Part shown: piece by piece, positions 1 through 8,307 of the stretch | Position numbering within the stretch: position 1 is the first letter of the stretch | How the letters are laid out: the number at the start of each line of letters is the position of its first letter | Source: JBFWVD01 sp050246915 | GTDB lineage: Bacteria; Actinomycetota; Acidimicrobiia; Acidimicrobiales; Ilumatobacteraceae | Direction of reading: 5' to 3' | NCBI GenBank assembly: GCA_050246915.1 | Contig: JBFWVD010000021.1 | Location: 16,278-80,277 of the forward strand | Length of the DNA: 64,000 nucleotides | The notes under the pieces: generated by a model | Databases searched by the model: none | What the model was told of the DNA's origin: nothing | The model's input: only the letters and a program-made list of their open reading frames with translations | Position numbers and translations under genes: made by a program

Positions 1-643
1 GCGCCCGATCCGCAACATCAACAAGACGGTGGACTTCTGCGAGGTGTTCCTGGATGGTGCCCGCACGACGTCGGCCAACATCCTGGGCTCGGTCGGCGAC
101 GGATGGAACGTGGCGATGACCTTGCTGAGCTTCGAGCGCGGCGAAGGGGCAACGACCGACGCGGTGCAGTACCGCGAGGAGTTCGGTCGCCTGGTGCGCG
201 ATGCGCGGATGCTCGGTCGCAACAGCGATCCGCTCATCCGTCAGCGATTGGCGAAGCTCTACACCGAAGTCGAGATCATGCGCTTCCTCGGCCAGCGCGT
301 GGTCCAGCAGTTGGTGAGCGGGGGGCAGATCGGACCGGAGGGCTCGCTGCACAAGTTGGTGTGGTCGGGCTTCCAGCAGCGCCTGGCCGAGTTGGCCGTC
401 GACATCATCGGCGCCGACGCGATGACGCCATCGGGCCGCGATTCGGTGTCGTCAATTGCCGTTGACGACCCCGGTGCCCCGTACTCGTCGCAGTCGTGGG
501 TGACGGTGCTCATGGCGTCGCGCTCGTGCACGATCCGTGGCGGCACCACTGAGATCCAACGCAACATCATCTCCGAGAAGGTGCTGGGGTTGCCCCGCGA
601 GCCACGGGCCGACACCGGCCCGTGGTCCCAGACCCGCCGCTGA
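1..643 (+). CDS. Acyl-CoA dehydrogenase, C-terminal part (5' end outside window)
   Basis: The reading frame is open from base 2, so the gene begins left of the window; the GTG at 29 is an internal Val in the typical pre-helical segment RPIRNINKTVDFCEVF. The visible ~213 residues cover the end of the middle beta-domain and the C-terminal helical FAD/acyl-CoA domain. The C-terminal signature GGTTEIQRNIISEKVLGLPR is typical of the family, in which it contacts FAD. The family desaturates acyl-CoA esters at alpha-beta and passes electrons to ETF. Substrate cannot be told. The gene ends just before a C-rich tract and a palindromic repeat. Confidence 0.93.
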   Translation, partial: RPIRNINKTVDFCEVFLDGARTTSANILGSVGDGWNVAMTLLSFERGEGATTDAVQYREEFGRLVRDARMLGRNSDPLIRQRLAKLYTEVEIMRFLGQRVVQQLVSGGQIGPEGSLHKLVWSGFQQRLAELAVDIIGADAMTPSGRDSVSSIAVDDPGAPYSSQSWVTVLMASRSCTIRGGTTEIQRNIISEKVLGLPREPRADTGPWSQTRR

Positions 644-647
644 CCGG

Positions 648-690
648 CCTCCCCCCCGTCTCCCCCCCGCCTCCCACCCCGCCTCCCGTC
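648..690. repeat. C-rich low-complexity tract
   Basis: Runs of C broken by single G, T or A lie between the acyl-CoA dehydrogenase stop and the left palindrome. It is non-coding in any convincing frame and abuts the repeat-flanked nuclease gene. It may be a slippage-prone leftover of insertion; no function is visible. Confidence 0.5.
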
Positions 691-692
691 CC

Positions 693-744
693 GCGACGTT
701 TGGCCGTTGTGTCCCGCCCGGCGGTACGAGACGGCCAAACCTCG
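693..744. repeat. Palindromic repeat, left copy
   Basis: A 52-bp near-palindrome with perfect 10-bp arms GTTTGGCCGT (698-707) and ACGGCCAAAC (731-740), extendable to 14 bp with one mismatch. It aligns without gaps to the repeat at 1755-1806 (39 of 52 identical by eye). A T·A arm pair here (707/731) is A·T in the other copy (1769/1793), so pairing is conserved while sequence changes. The two copies bracket the AbiEi/DUF559 gene. Confidence 0.8.
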
Positions 745-808
745 CAGCGGGTGGGGTCTGGTGCGGGTTGAGCCGGGACGCATCACACCCCCTCCCGATG
801 ATGGGGCG

Positions 809-1733
809 ATGCTCAACACAGATGCGGCACTTCTCGAGGCCGCCCGCACCCGGCACGGCATCGTGTCCTCGGAGCTGTTGCTCCTCCTGGGCTTCACCCG
901 CGGTCAAATCGCACGACGCGTCGACGCTGGTCTCATGGAGTCGGTGCATCCCGGTGTCTACCTCGTGACCGGCTTCCCGTTCGACTTCAGAGCACGGGCC
1001 CACGCAGCGGCCATGGTGTCGTCGACCATCGTGGTCGGCTCACGTTCCGGGGCCTACCTACGCGGCTTCGGTGCCGGTCGCCCACCTGTGGTTGAAGTCA
1101 TCACGACTGGATCTCGCCCACGTGCCCTGGACGGAGTACGGGTGCGTCGCGCATCCTCGCTCCCCGATCACCACATCGAGATCCACGATCATCTCCTCAT
1201 GACAACGCCCGCTCGATCGATCTTCGACGCGTCGGCGGTGACCGGGCCGGGAGCGATCAGCCGAATGATCAACCGTGCCGTGCATCAACGTCTCACGACC
1301 TTCGACCACATCCTGGGCGTGGTCGCCGACCTCGGAACTCGTGGCCATCGAGGAGCCGGCCGCCTGCGGCGCGTCCTCGACGAACTCGGCGGGCACTCCG
1401 TGACCGAGAGCGTCCTCGAGGACGATGTGCTGGCGTTCTTGCATCACTTTGGTCTTCCGACGCCCGAACGACAGGTCGTGTTCACCGCCGTCGATGGACG
1501 CAAGCTCCGGGTCGACTTCCTGTATCGGGCCGAGCGTGTCGTGCTCGAAGCCGAGGGTCGTTTGTGGCACACCCACCCCGACGACTTCCAGGACGACATC
1601 GAGCGATCAGATCTACGCGGAGCTCGACGTGATGCAGGTGCCGATCAGCTCGTTCGATGTGCGAAAGCGACGAGCCAGAGTGGCGGACATCATCGGCCGA
1701 GTGTTGGCCGGCCGACGTCGACGGGCAGCGTGA
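809..1733 (+). pseudogene. AbiEi-type antitoxin-domain / DUF559 endonuclease-like protein, frameshifted
   Basis: Residues ~1-55 resemble the AbiEi_4 winged-helix domain (ITSSELLLLLGF-like helix, then RRVDAGLMESVHPGVYLV). Residues ~195-300 resemble the DUF559/Vsr-like PD-(D/E)XK fold, with the acidic pattern RVDFLYRAERVVLEAEG. From the ATG at 809 the frame is good up to DDFQDDIERS (about 1610), then loses similarity. The other frame continues with DQIYAELDVMQVPISSFDV and stops at 1733. One missing base near 1603-1609 explains this, either a true mutation or an assembly error. No AbiEii toxin gene is adjacent. A role in repeat mobility or DNA cleavage is inference. Confidence 0.72.
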
Positions 1734-1754
1734 GGTTGACGCCCGGCCCCCCTC

Positions 1755-1806
1755 GCGAGGTTTGGCCGATTCGTATCGGCAGGCGGTACACATCGGCCGA
1801 ACCTCG
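1755..1806. repeat. Palindromic repeat, right copy
   Basis: A 52-bp near-palindrome with 15-bp arms (1756-1770 and 1792-1806, one mismatch), homologous to the repeat at 693-744. It starts 21 bp after the nuclease-like frame ends and lies before the convergent crotonase gene. The same-length loop keeps the GGCGGTAC block seen in the left copy. Confidence 0.8.
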
Positions 1807-1854
1807 CCGGGGGTGCCGGGGGTGGCGGGTGCCGTGCGGGCCGCGGCGAGCCGG

Positions 1855-2637
1855 TCAGCGGTATTCGGTCTTGGGGCCTTTGGTGTTGGCGGGCCGCGAA
1901 CCGTCGGCCGGGTTCCCGATGTGGGTGTAGGTCATGCCGTTCTGGATGGCCATGTGCGGGGTCATCTCCAGCGACTCCCAGATGGCTCGCACGGTGCCCT
2001 GCACCGCTACCGGCCGACGAGCCGCAATGCCCGCAGCGATCTCGTGCGCCCTGGCCCACAGCGCGGCCTTGTCGGGCAGTACCTCGGTGACCAGACCGAG
2101 GCGCATGGCGGTCTGCGCCGTGATGCGCTCCTCGTTGCCCATGAGGGCCCACCGCAGCACGTCACCGAGGGGCACACCCCGGTGCAGCATGCCGATGGGC
2201 TCGAGCGCGGAGACGATGCCGCCGTTGGCGTGCGGGTCGAAGAACGCGGCGTCCTCCGAAGCGATGATGATGTCGGACTCGTTGACGAAGTACTGCCCGC
2301 CACCGGCACACATACCGTGCACCGCGCACACCACCGGCTTCCAGACCTTGTGGTGCTTGGGTCCGAGCGCGGCGCCCGGATCGACATGGTTCCAGATGTT
2401 CCAGTCCGCCCACCACTTGCCGGCCTTGACGTCGATGCCGGTGCAGAAGGCCCGCTCCCCTGCCGCGCGCAACACGACGGAGTGGATGTCATCGGTGACC
2501 TTGATGTGGTTCCACACCGTGGTCATCTCCTCGGCCATCTCGCGGGTGAACGAGTTGAGGGAATCCGGTCGGTTCAGTGTGATGGTGGCGACGTGATCGT
2601 CGCCGACGTCGAAGAGGATGGTGGTGAAGTCCGCCAT
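1855..2637 (-). CDS. Enoyl-CoA hydratase/isomerase family protein (crotonase fold)
   Basis: 260 residues, the usual length for a stand-alone crotonase. The first oxyanion-hole segment is ERAFCTGIDV and the second is HGMCAGGGQYFV; together they would hold the thioester enolate. The two Glu residues of classical hydratases are not evident in FFDPHANGGIVSALEP, so the reaction may be isomerisation or hydrolysis instead of hydration. The ATG at 2637 has an AAGGA element upstream. It is the last gene of a four-gene minus-strand operon (5990 to 1855), 37 bp after the acyl-CoA ligase. Confidence 0.9.
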   Translation of the reverse strand: MADFTTILFDVGDDHVATITLNRPDSLNSFTREMAEEMTTVWNHIKVTDDIHSVVLRAAGERAFCTGIDVKAGKWWADWNIWNHVDPGAALGPKHHKVWKPVVCAVHGMCAGGGQYFVNESDIIIASEDAAFFDPHANGGIVSALEPIGMLHRGVPLGDVLRWALMGNEERITAQTAMRLGLVTEVLPDKAALWARAHEIAAGIAARRPVAVQGTVRAIWESLEMTPHMAIQNGMTYTHIGNPADGSRPANTKGPKTEYR

Positions 2638-2674
2638 GGCGATGTCCTTTGCGTGGGAGAGGGGGATGACTGGG

Positions 2675-4294
2675 TCAGGGAGCCGCGGGGCCGCGCAGGC
2701 TGTCGCGCAATTCGAACTTCTTCACCTTGCCGCTCATGCCGCGCGGGAACTCGGTGAGGACCTCGAGTCGCTCCGGCGTCTTCTGCTTGGCCACGCCGAC
2801 CTCCACGAAGTGGCGGCGGACCTCGTCGAGATCGAGCGTGCACCCCGGGTTCAAGAGCACGAACGCAGCCACCTTCTCGCCGTAGCGCTCGTCGGGCATG
2901 GCGACGACGGCAGCTTCGAACACCGACGGGTGGCTGGCGAGGACGTCTTCGACCTCCTTGGAGGAGATGTTCTCTCCCCCGCGGATGATCACGTCCTTCT
3001 TACGATCGGTGATGGTGAGGTAGCCCTCCTCGTCGAGACGGCCGATGTCTCCGGTGCGGAACCATCCACCGGGGAGGAAGGACACCTCGTCGAGCGCGGG
3101 GTTGCGATATCCGATGAACAGCTCCGGTCCCCGGCTGAGGATTTCGCCGTCAACCCCAATTGGCACGTCGTTGTCGTCCTCATCGACCAATCGGACCTCA
3201 TTGCCCGGCGTGAGCCGGCCATCGGTGGTGGCGCGCTTGTCCAGAGCGTCGCTCGGCGAACCGGTGGTGATGACGGGATGTTCGCTCGACCCGTACGCCC
3301 GATAGGCGATGATGTTGTTCCGCTGGGCTTCGTGCACGATCGCCGGTGGGACCGACGCCGCACCGACCATGAAGCCGGTCATCGGTGACATGTCGAGACC
3401 GAGTTCGTTGGCGGCAGCCATCATCGAGGTCAGGTAGAACGGCGCGCCAGCGGTCGAGTTGGCGCGATAGTCGTTCACGATGTTGGCGGCAACCGTGGCG
3501 TCCCACGTGTCCATCAGGACCGACGAGCACCCGAACATGAACGTTCGCAACACGTTCAGCACGCCACCGATGTGTCCGGCCGGGAACGCCGCGAGGTTCA
3601 CGATGCCTTCCCCGGCACCGACGATGTCCCTGGTGCTGCGCACCTCGGCCGCCAAGGTGTTCGATGTGTGCTGCACGCCCTTGGGATCGGCGGTGGTGCC
3701 GGACGTGTAGATGAGCATGCACACCTCATCGGGCCCCGCCAACGGTGGCAGATCGCACGGCTCGGCTTCCTCGAGTTTCGACCACGCGATCGTTCCGGGT
3801 ACCTCGGCGTCCCCGATGGTGATGATGTGCTCCAGCGCCGGCGTCTCGCGGAGCGCAGCGATGCGCGCCAGGTAGTCGATGTTGCGCCAACGCTGCGGGA
3901 TGATGAGCGCCTTGGCTTTTGACTCGTTGAGGATGAACCCGACCTCGGCCGGGCCGTAGATGTGCACGATAGGGACGATCACCAGCCCGAGCTTGAATGT
4001 GGCCTGATAGGCCAGCGCTCCTTCGAGCCAGTTCGGCACCTGGACCGCAACGACATCACCGGCACGCAGTCCGAGGTTCCACAGCCCCGCCGCGACCCGG
4101 TCGCTGACGCGATCCATCTCCGCCAGATTCGCCCGTCCGGGATGCTCGCTGCCCACGAAGATCATCTCGGCGTCGGGGAATTTCCGGGCCCCGTGACGTA
4201 CGTGATCAGCCATGGTCTCGGTGCCGAAGAACCCCTCGCGGTACCAGCGTTCACGCAGTGCGGCCCGATCCTTGGCCAGTTCTTCGAGGTTCAC
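2675..4294 (-). CDS. AMP-dependent acyl-CoA synthetase (class I adenylate-forming ligase)
   Basis: 539 residues with the family's ordered motifs: P-loop YTSGTTADPKGVQHT (~200), GSSEHPV (A5-like region), FRTGDIGRLDEEGYL with hinge DRKKDVIIRGGENISSKEVE (~430-455), and C-terminal GMSGKVKK carrying the likely adenylation Lys. It should activate a carboxylic acid to its CoA thioester via an acyl-adenylate. The overall look is closest to medium-chain or cyclohexanecarboxylate-type ligases, but the substrate is not determined. The GTG start at 4294 overlaps the upstream crotonase stop (GTGA), so translation is coupled. Confidence 0.92.
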   Translation of the reverse strand: MNLEELAKDRAALRERWYREGFFGTETMADHVRHGARKFPDAEMIFVGSEHPGRANLAEMDRVSDRVAAGLWNLGLRAGDVVAVQVPNWLEGALAYQATFKLGLVIVPIVHIYGPAEVGFILNESKAKALIIPQRWRNIDYLARIAALRETPALEHIITIGDAEVPGTIAWSKLEEAEPCDLPPLAGPDEVCMLIYTSGTTADPKGVQHTSNTLAAEVRSTRDIVGAGEGIVNLAAFPAGHIGGVLNVLRTFMFGCSSVLMDTWDATVAANIVNDYRANSTAGAPFYLTSMMAAANELGLDMSPMTGFMVGAASVPPAIVHEAQRNNIIAYRAYGSSEHPVITTGSPSDALDKRATTDGRLTPGNEVRLVDEDDNDVPIGVDGEILSRGPELFIGYRNPALDEVSFLPGGWFRTGDIGRLDEEGYLTITDRKKDVIIRGGENISSKEVEDVLASHPSVFEAAVVAMPDERYGEKVAAFVLLNPGCTLDLDEVRRHFVEVGVAKQKTPERLEVLTEFPRGMSGKVKKFELRDSLRGPAAP

Positions 4295-5088
4295 TGCTTC
4301 CCCTTGAAACGCTCGATGCGGGCCTGGAACTCCGGCGAGTTCACCAGCACGGTGTTGGCCAGACGATCGATGTTGCGCTGCACGTTGCGATCGGCCACGT
4401 CGGCGGCGGCGTCGACCGCGAACTTGGCGAGGCCCAACGCTTCGGGCGGGAACGTCATCATCTTGCGGCAGAAGGCGTACACATCATCCATGAACGTCTC
4501 GGCCGGGAAGATGTCCTGCACCAAGCCGATCGTCAGGGCGCGCTCCGCGTTGATACGCATGCCGGCCATGGCCAAGTACTTGCCCCATGACGGGCCGACC
4601 AAGCGAGTCAGCCTGCTGGAACCACCGCTCCCGGCGATGACCCCCAGCGTCACCTCGGGCACCGCCCACTCCGCCGACGGTGTGCAGAAGCGGAAGTCGC
4701 ACGATGCCGCCATCTCGACTCCGGCACCGAGGCAATGGGCCTGCGCGGCGAGCACGATGGGCTTCTCGATGGTCTCGAACTCGTCGTAGAGCAGATGGTG
4801 CAACCGATAGTTGCGCCGATAGCTCCAACCCGGGAACACGTCGGCGTCGGAGCGCAGCGCGGGGTCCTCGTGCTGCAGGTTGGCCAGATCGATGCCAGCG
4901 GTGAAGTAGCGCCCAACTGCCGTGATGACCATGCACCGCAGATCGCCACGCGTGGCGAGAGCACGAGTGGCAGTCCACAACGCCTCGGTCACCTCGCCGC
5001 TGATGGCGTTCAGTTTCTCCGGGCGGTCGATCGTGACGGTGATGATGCCGTCGTCCTCGGTGATGCGCGCGTGCGGTGTCTCAGACAT
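4291..5088 (-). CDS. Enoyl-CoA hydratase/isomerase family protein
   Basis: 265 residues from the ATG at 5088, chosen because GGGGGA precedes it and similarity starts there (the frame is open 40 codons further upstream without family resemblance). Oxyanion-hole segments are GRYFTAGIDLANL and HCLGAGVEMAASCD. EWAVPEVTLG keeps one of the Glu positions used by hydratases, followed by GSGGSSRL. It is likely hydration or isomerisation of an enoyl-CoA made by the coupled ligase and dehydrogenases. Second gene of the operon. Confidence 0.9.
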   Translation of the reverse strand: MSETPHARITEDDGIITVTIDRPEKLNAISGEVTEALWTATRALATRGDLRCMVITAVGRYFTAGIDLANLQHEDPALRSDADVFPGWSYRRNYRLHHLLYDEFETIEKPIVLAAQAHCLGAGVEMAASCDFRFCTPSAEWAVPEVTLGVIAGSGGSSRLTRLVGPSWGKYLAMAGMRINAERALTIGLVQDIFPAETFMDDVYAFCRKMMTFPPEALGLAKFAVDAAADVADRNVQRNIDRLANTVLVNSPEFQARIERFKGKQ

Positions 5089-5117
5089 GTTCCCCCGTTG
5101 TGTCCGATCGACGGACT

Positions 5118-5990
5118 CTAGATGGATGGCTCGACGGCTGTTTCGGAGCCGGCCGCTGGTGGATCGGCGGAGCCCGCGGCGAAGATCGGCTCGGTCCCCG
5201 CCAACCACGCTCGCACAGCGGTCTTGTGGTCAGCGGTCGTGGAGCTGTGGACGATGCGACGAGCTTCGGCGGCCAAGGCATCGGCGAGCGGCAAGGTGCC
5301 GGCGTCGATGACATTGCGTTTCATGGCCGAGATCGCCCCCTGTGGTCCATGACCGATGGAGCGCGCCAACGCGAACCATCCGTCGGCGAACTGATCGCTG
5401 GGGAGCACCCGGTTCACCATGCCCAGCCGCAGCGCTTCGTCGGCGGTAATGGTCTCGTTGGTGACGATGATCTCGAGGGTCTTGGCCGCACCGACGAGTC
5501 GGTTGAGGAACCACGCCCCACCGAAGTCACCGGTGAGGGCCAGCTTCACCCAACCGCCGATGAACTTCGCCGACGCATCGACCACGCGCAGATCGCACGC
5601 CAGCGCCAGCGACATGCCGGCGCCGACGGCAGCGCCGTTGACGGCAGCGATGGTGACCTTGGGATGTTCGTGGAGCCGGAGGATGACGGTCTCATCGACG
5701 CCGAGTGACTCCACGCGCTCGTCGATGGTCGGCTTGGTGCCGTCGGCCCGACGTGGACGGCCATCGCGTACGTCACCTCCGGCGCAGAAGCCCTTGCCTT
5801 GGCCCGTGAGCACGACGGCTCCGACGTCATCGGCGGTGGCGAACTCGTCGAGGGCCGCGACCATCGCCGGGTACATCTCGTGGTGCAGCGCGTTGCGGCG
5901 ATCGGGACGGGTCAAGGTGATGATGCCGACCCGGTCGCGCACGGTCACCGACACGGTGTCGGTTCCCGACTCGATCGTGCGCTCGCTCAT
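5118..5990 (-). CDS. Enoyl-CoA hydratase/isomerase family protein, first gene of operon
   Basis: 290 residues. GKGFCAGGDVRDG and NGAAVGAGMSLALACD form the oxyanion hole. The catalytic loop reads FIGGWVKLALTGDFGGAWFL, with an Asp where PaaG/enoyl-CoA isomerase-type enzymes carry one, so a double-bond shift is more likely than hydration. The last ~25 residues are an Ala/Pro-rich tail. It ends in TAG, showing that amber is used as an ordinary stop here. The stop lies 29 bp before the next crotonase start. Confidence 0.9.
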   Translation of the reverse strand: MSERTIESGTDTVSVTVRDRVGIITLTRPDRRNALHHEMYPAMVAALDEFATADDVGAVVLTGQGKGFCAGGDVRDGRPRRADGTKPTIDERVESLGVDETVILRLHEHPKVTIAAVNGAAVGAGMSLALACDLRVVDASAKFIGGWVKLALTGDFGGAWFLNRLVGAAKTLEIIVTNETITADEALRLGMVNRVLPSDQFADGWFALARSIGHGPQGAISAMKRNVIDAGTLPLADALAAEARRIVHSSTTADHKTAVRAWLAGTEPIFAAGSADPPAAGSETAVEPSI

Positions 5991-6136
5991 TGTGGCCTAT
6001 TCACTGTGGCTCGAGTCTCTTGCTGCGCCATCGCTCCCCGATCCGACCCTGCGCCCGGCACGGGCGGGACGACCTGTCGCCAATATAGGAGAAGTGTTGC
6101 CAGGTACCGATGGTCGCTCGGCGTTGGACAACCGTC

Positions 6137-6598
6137 TCAGTCGTTGGTGGACGGATCACCCAGCATGGTCGAGTTGGGGGTGTGCCAGTTGATCGTCACC
6201 TTGCGATGGGCGATGAGCCAGCGGTCCCCCGACTTCACCCACTTGTCGGCGTAGGTGCCGTTGTGGTCGGGGCCGACGTTGGTGACGACGAAGAAGTAGG
6301 TGAACGAGGTCGCCTCGGTGGGGCTCACCAAGTCGATGCGGCAGGTGGTGAGGTGATGGCGCACCAAGGGCTTCACACCGAGTTCCGCCCCCGTGCTCCG
6401 TCGGGACTGCACGCCGGCGCTCAGACCCTTCACGATCGCCTCGCGTCCGATGTAGGGCTCGTCAGCACTGGTCTCGAGCACGCCGTCGGGCATGAACGCC
6501 GACGCCAGCCCCTCGAGCCGACCGCGGTCGCCTTCGTTGTTGTAGATGGCCATCGTGTACCGGATGGCCTCGCGCGCCAGCATCTCGTCGATGTTCAT
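6137..6598 (-). CDS. NTF2/SnoaL-like small protein
   Basis: 153 residues from the ATG at 6598, which has a strong GAGGGGGAGC upstream; the open frame further upstream is not family-like. The pattern is an N-terminal helix (MLAREAIRYTMAIYNNEGDR), a strand with FMPDGVLETS, then GREAIVKGL and a long C-terminal sheet ending WLIAHRKVTINWH. This is the cone-shaped SnoaL_4-type fold used by polyketide and steroid isomerases or hydratases. It is transcribed away from the DUF35–thiolase pair. The reaction is unknown. Confidence 0.82.
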   Translation of the reverse strand: MNIDEMLAREAIRYTMAIYNNEGDRGRLEGLASAFMPDGVLETSADEPYIGREAIVKGLSAGVQSRRSTGAELGVKPLVRHHLTTCRIDLVSPTEATSFTYFFVVTNVGPDHNGTYADKWVKSGDRWLIAHRKVTINWHTPNSTMLGDPSTND

Positions 6599-6646
6599 GA
6601 TCGCTCCCCCTCGGGGGCCGTCCCCCGATGAGGCGATACTAGATTC

Positions 6647-7081
6647 ATGAGCGCGATGGACGTTCGAGAACAGGCCCGGCCCACCCCCAAACCGTCTCCA
6701 GAGACCGCGCACTTCTGGCAGGGAGCAGCTGAGGGTGTTCTGCGACTCCAGCGCTGTCGAGCGTGCGATCACGTCTACTTCCCTCCCCAGCCGTTCTGCC
6801 CGCGTTGTTCGACCGACGATGTGGAGATCATGGTGGCATCGGGGCGGGCGACGCTCTACAGCTACGTCATCAGCCATCTGCCGACACCCGGGTTCTCGTC
6901 TCCGTTCGTGCTCGCCGTGGTGGAGCTATCGGAGGGCCCCCGCCTGCTCACCAACATCGTCGGCGTCGAGCCGCAACCGGAGTTGCTCAGCCTCGACATG
7001 GATCTCGAGGTGGTGTTCGAACCGCTCGGTGATCTCGCCGTGCCGCTGTTCAGACCGGCGACGATCGCGGTCGGCGCATGA
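6647..7081 (+). CDS. Zn-ribbon/OB-fold DUF35 protein
   Basis: 144 residues. After an N-terminal helix (AHFWQGAAEGVLRLQRC) come two Cys pairs, CRAC and CPRC, forming a rubredoxin-like zinc ribbon (~38-55). An OB fold with GRATLYSYVISH follows. DUF35 proteins form complexes with thiolase-like partners, for example ChsH2/Ltp2 of sterol side-chain cleavage, or with CoA-binding enzymes. The stop overlaps the next start (ATGA at 7078), which supports a complex with the thiolase-like product. Confidence 0.9.
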   Translation: MSAMDVREQARPTPKPSPETAHFWQGAAEGVLRLQRCRACDHVYFPPQPFCPRCSTDDVEIMVASGRATLYSYVISHLPTPGFSSPFVLAVVELSEGPRLLTNIVGVEPQPELLSLDMDLEVVFEPLGDLAVPLFRPATIAVGA

Positions 7082-8229
7082 GACCGATCTCGGTGGCGGT
7101 CGTCGGTGCGGCAGAGTCCACCGATATCGGCACCGTTCCCGGTCTGTCGTCGCTCGGCTTGGCCACCGACGCGGCTCGTCGGGCGCTGGCCGACTGCGGC
7201 CTCACACCGGCCGATGTGGACGGCGTGGCCGCGGCCGGGCTGCAGCCCTATGTGGCCACGCAGATCGCCCATTCCCTCGGCATCGACGCGAGGTGGGTCG
7301 ACGGCACCATGATCGGCGGCTGTTCCAACGTCGTGCACGTGCGCCACGCTGCTGAGGCCATCGCCGCAGGCCATGCATCGGTCGTGCTCATCGCCCATGG
7401 CGAGAGTGGACGCTCCCGCCTCGGTGCGCCCGTGTATCGCCATGGGTCCGACACGTGGGCGGGGCAATTCGAATTGCCCTTCGGCACCGCTGGCCCCATG
7501 ACGTTGCTCACGTTGGGGGCCATGCGCTTCCTGCGCGACCGGGGTGTCGGTCCCGAGGCACTGGCGAACGTGGTCGTCGCCCAACGCGACTGGGCGGTCC
7601 GCAATCCGCGGGCGCTACGGCGTACACCGATCACCGTGGACGAGGTGCTGGCCGCCAAGCCGGTGGCGTATCCGTTCACCCAACCGATGTGCTGTGTGGT
7701 CACCGATGCTGGCGGGGCGCTCGTGGTCACGTCGGCCGAGCGTGCTCGCGATCTGCCGCGGCCGCCTGTGCATCTCCTCGGCTCCGGTGAGGCGACCGGG
7801 GCGGCGATGACCAGCCAGATGCCCGATCTGACCTCCTCAGAGGCGTTCGTGCGGTCGGGCGCGATGGCGTTCACCGAAGCCGGGTTGAGCCCGAGGGGCA
7901 TCGATCACGCCATGTTCTACGACGCCGTGGCGACCCTGCCGTTGATGGCGCTGGAGGACCTCGGGTTCGTGTCCCGCGGTGAGTCCCCCGCATACGTCGC
8001 GGAGGGACACACGGCGATCGGGGGGCGTCTGCCGGTCAACACCACCGGAGGCGGGATCAACTACACCCATTCGGGCATGTACGGCATGTACGCGCTGCAG
8101 GAGTCGATCCGACAGGTCCGCGGCGAGGCGCCTGCTCAAGTCGCTGGGGTCCGCACCTCCATCACCCACACCATCGGTGGCATGTTCCAAGGTGCCGCGA
8201 CCGCGATCTGGTCGAATCAAGCGCCGTGA
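7078..8229 (+). CDS. Thiolase-like lipid-transfer (SCP-x/Ltp-type) protein
   Basis: 383 residues of the thiolase superfamily, non-degradative lipid-transfer type. GGCSNVVHVRHAAEAIAAG occupies the nucleophile-elbow region. The C-terminal part has MFYDAVATLPLMALEDLGF, EGHTAIGGRLPVNTTGGG and YTHSGMYG, matching the Tyr- and His-bearing loops of Ltp2-type retro-aldolases. With the coupled DUF35 protein it could cleave a beta-hydroxy acyl-CoA side chain or act as a thiolase; the sequence alone does not decide. It converges on the DUF2889-like operon. Confidence 0.88.
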   Translation: MRPISVAVVGAAESTDIGTVPGLSSLGLATDAARRALADCGLTPADVDGVAAAGLQPYVATQIAHSLGIDARWVDGTMIGGCSNVVHVRHAAEAIAAGHASVVLIAHGESGRSRLGAPVYRHGSDTWAGQFELPFGTAGPMTLLTLGAMRFLRDRGVGPEALANVVVAQRDWAVRNPRALRRTPITVDEVLAAKPVAYPFTQPMCCVVTDAGGALVVTSAERARDLPRPPVHLLGSGEATGAAMTSQMPDLTSSEAFVRSGAMAFTEAGLSPRGIDHAMFYDAVATLPLMALEDLGFVSRGESPAYVAEGHTAIGGRLPVNTTGGGINYTHSGMYGMYALQESIRQVRGEAPAQVAGVRTSITHTIGGMFQGAATAIWSNQAP

Positions 8230-8235
8230 AGCAGT

Positions 8236-8307
8236 CGGGATCACGAACTGAGCCGGACCTCGGAGCGCTCTCGACAAGGCATGTCAACCCTTCTTGACGT
8301 GATCCCG
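8236..8307. terminator. Long inverted repeat between convergent genes
   Basis: Perfect 10-bp arms CGGGATCACG (8236-8245) and CGTGATCCCG (8298-8307) enclose 52 bases, with a nested GTCAA/TTGAC stem (8283-8298). It sits across the convergent ends of the thiolase and the last DUF2889-like gene. It could act as a bidirectional transcription end or mRNA-protecting stem; there is no U-tract. Confidence 0.35.

Noticed and set aside
809..1733. Complete AbiE toxin–antitoxin system
   Set aside because: Only an AbiEi-like N-terminus is present, fused to a nuclease-like domain and frameshifted; no AbiEii toxin gene is near.
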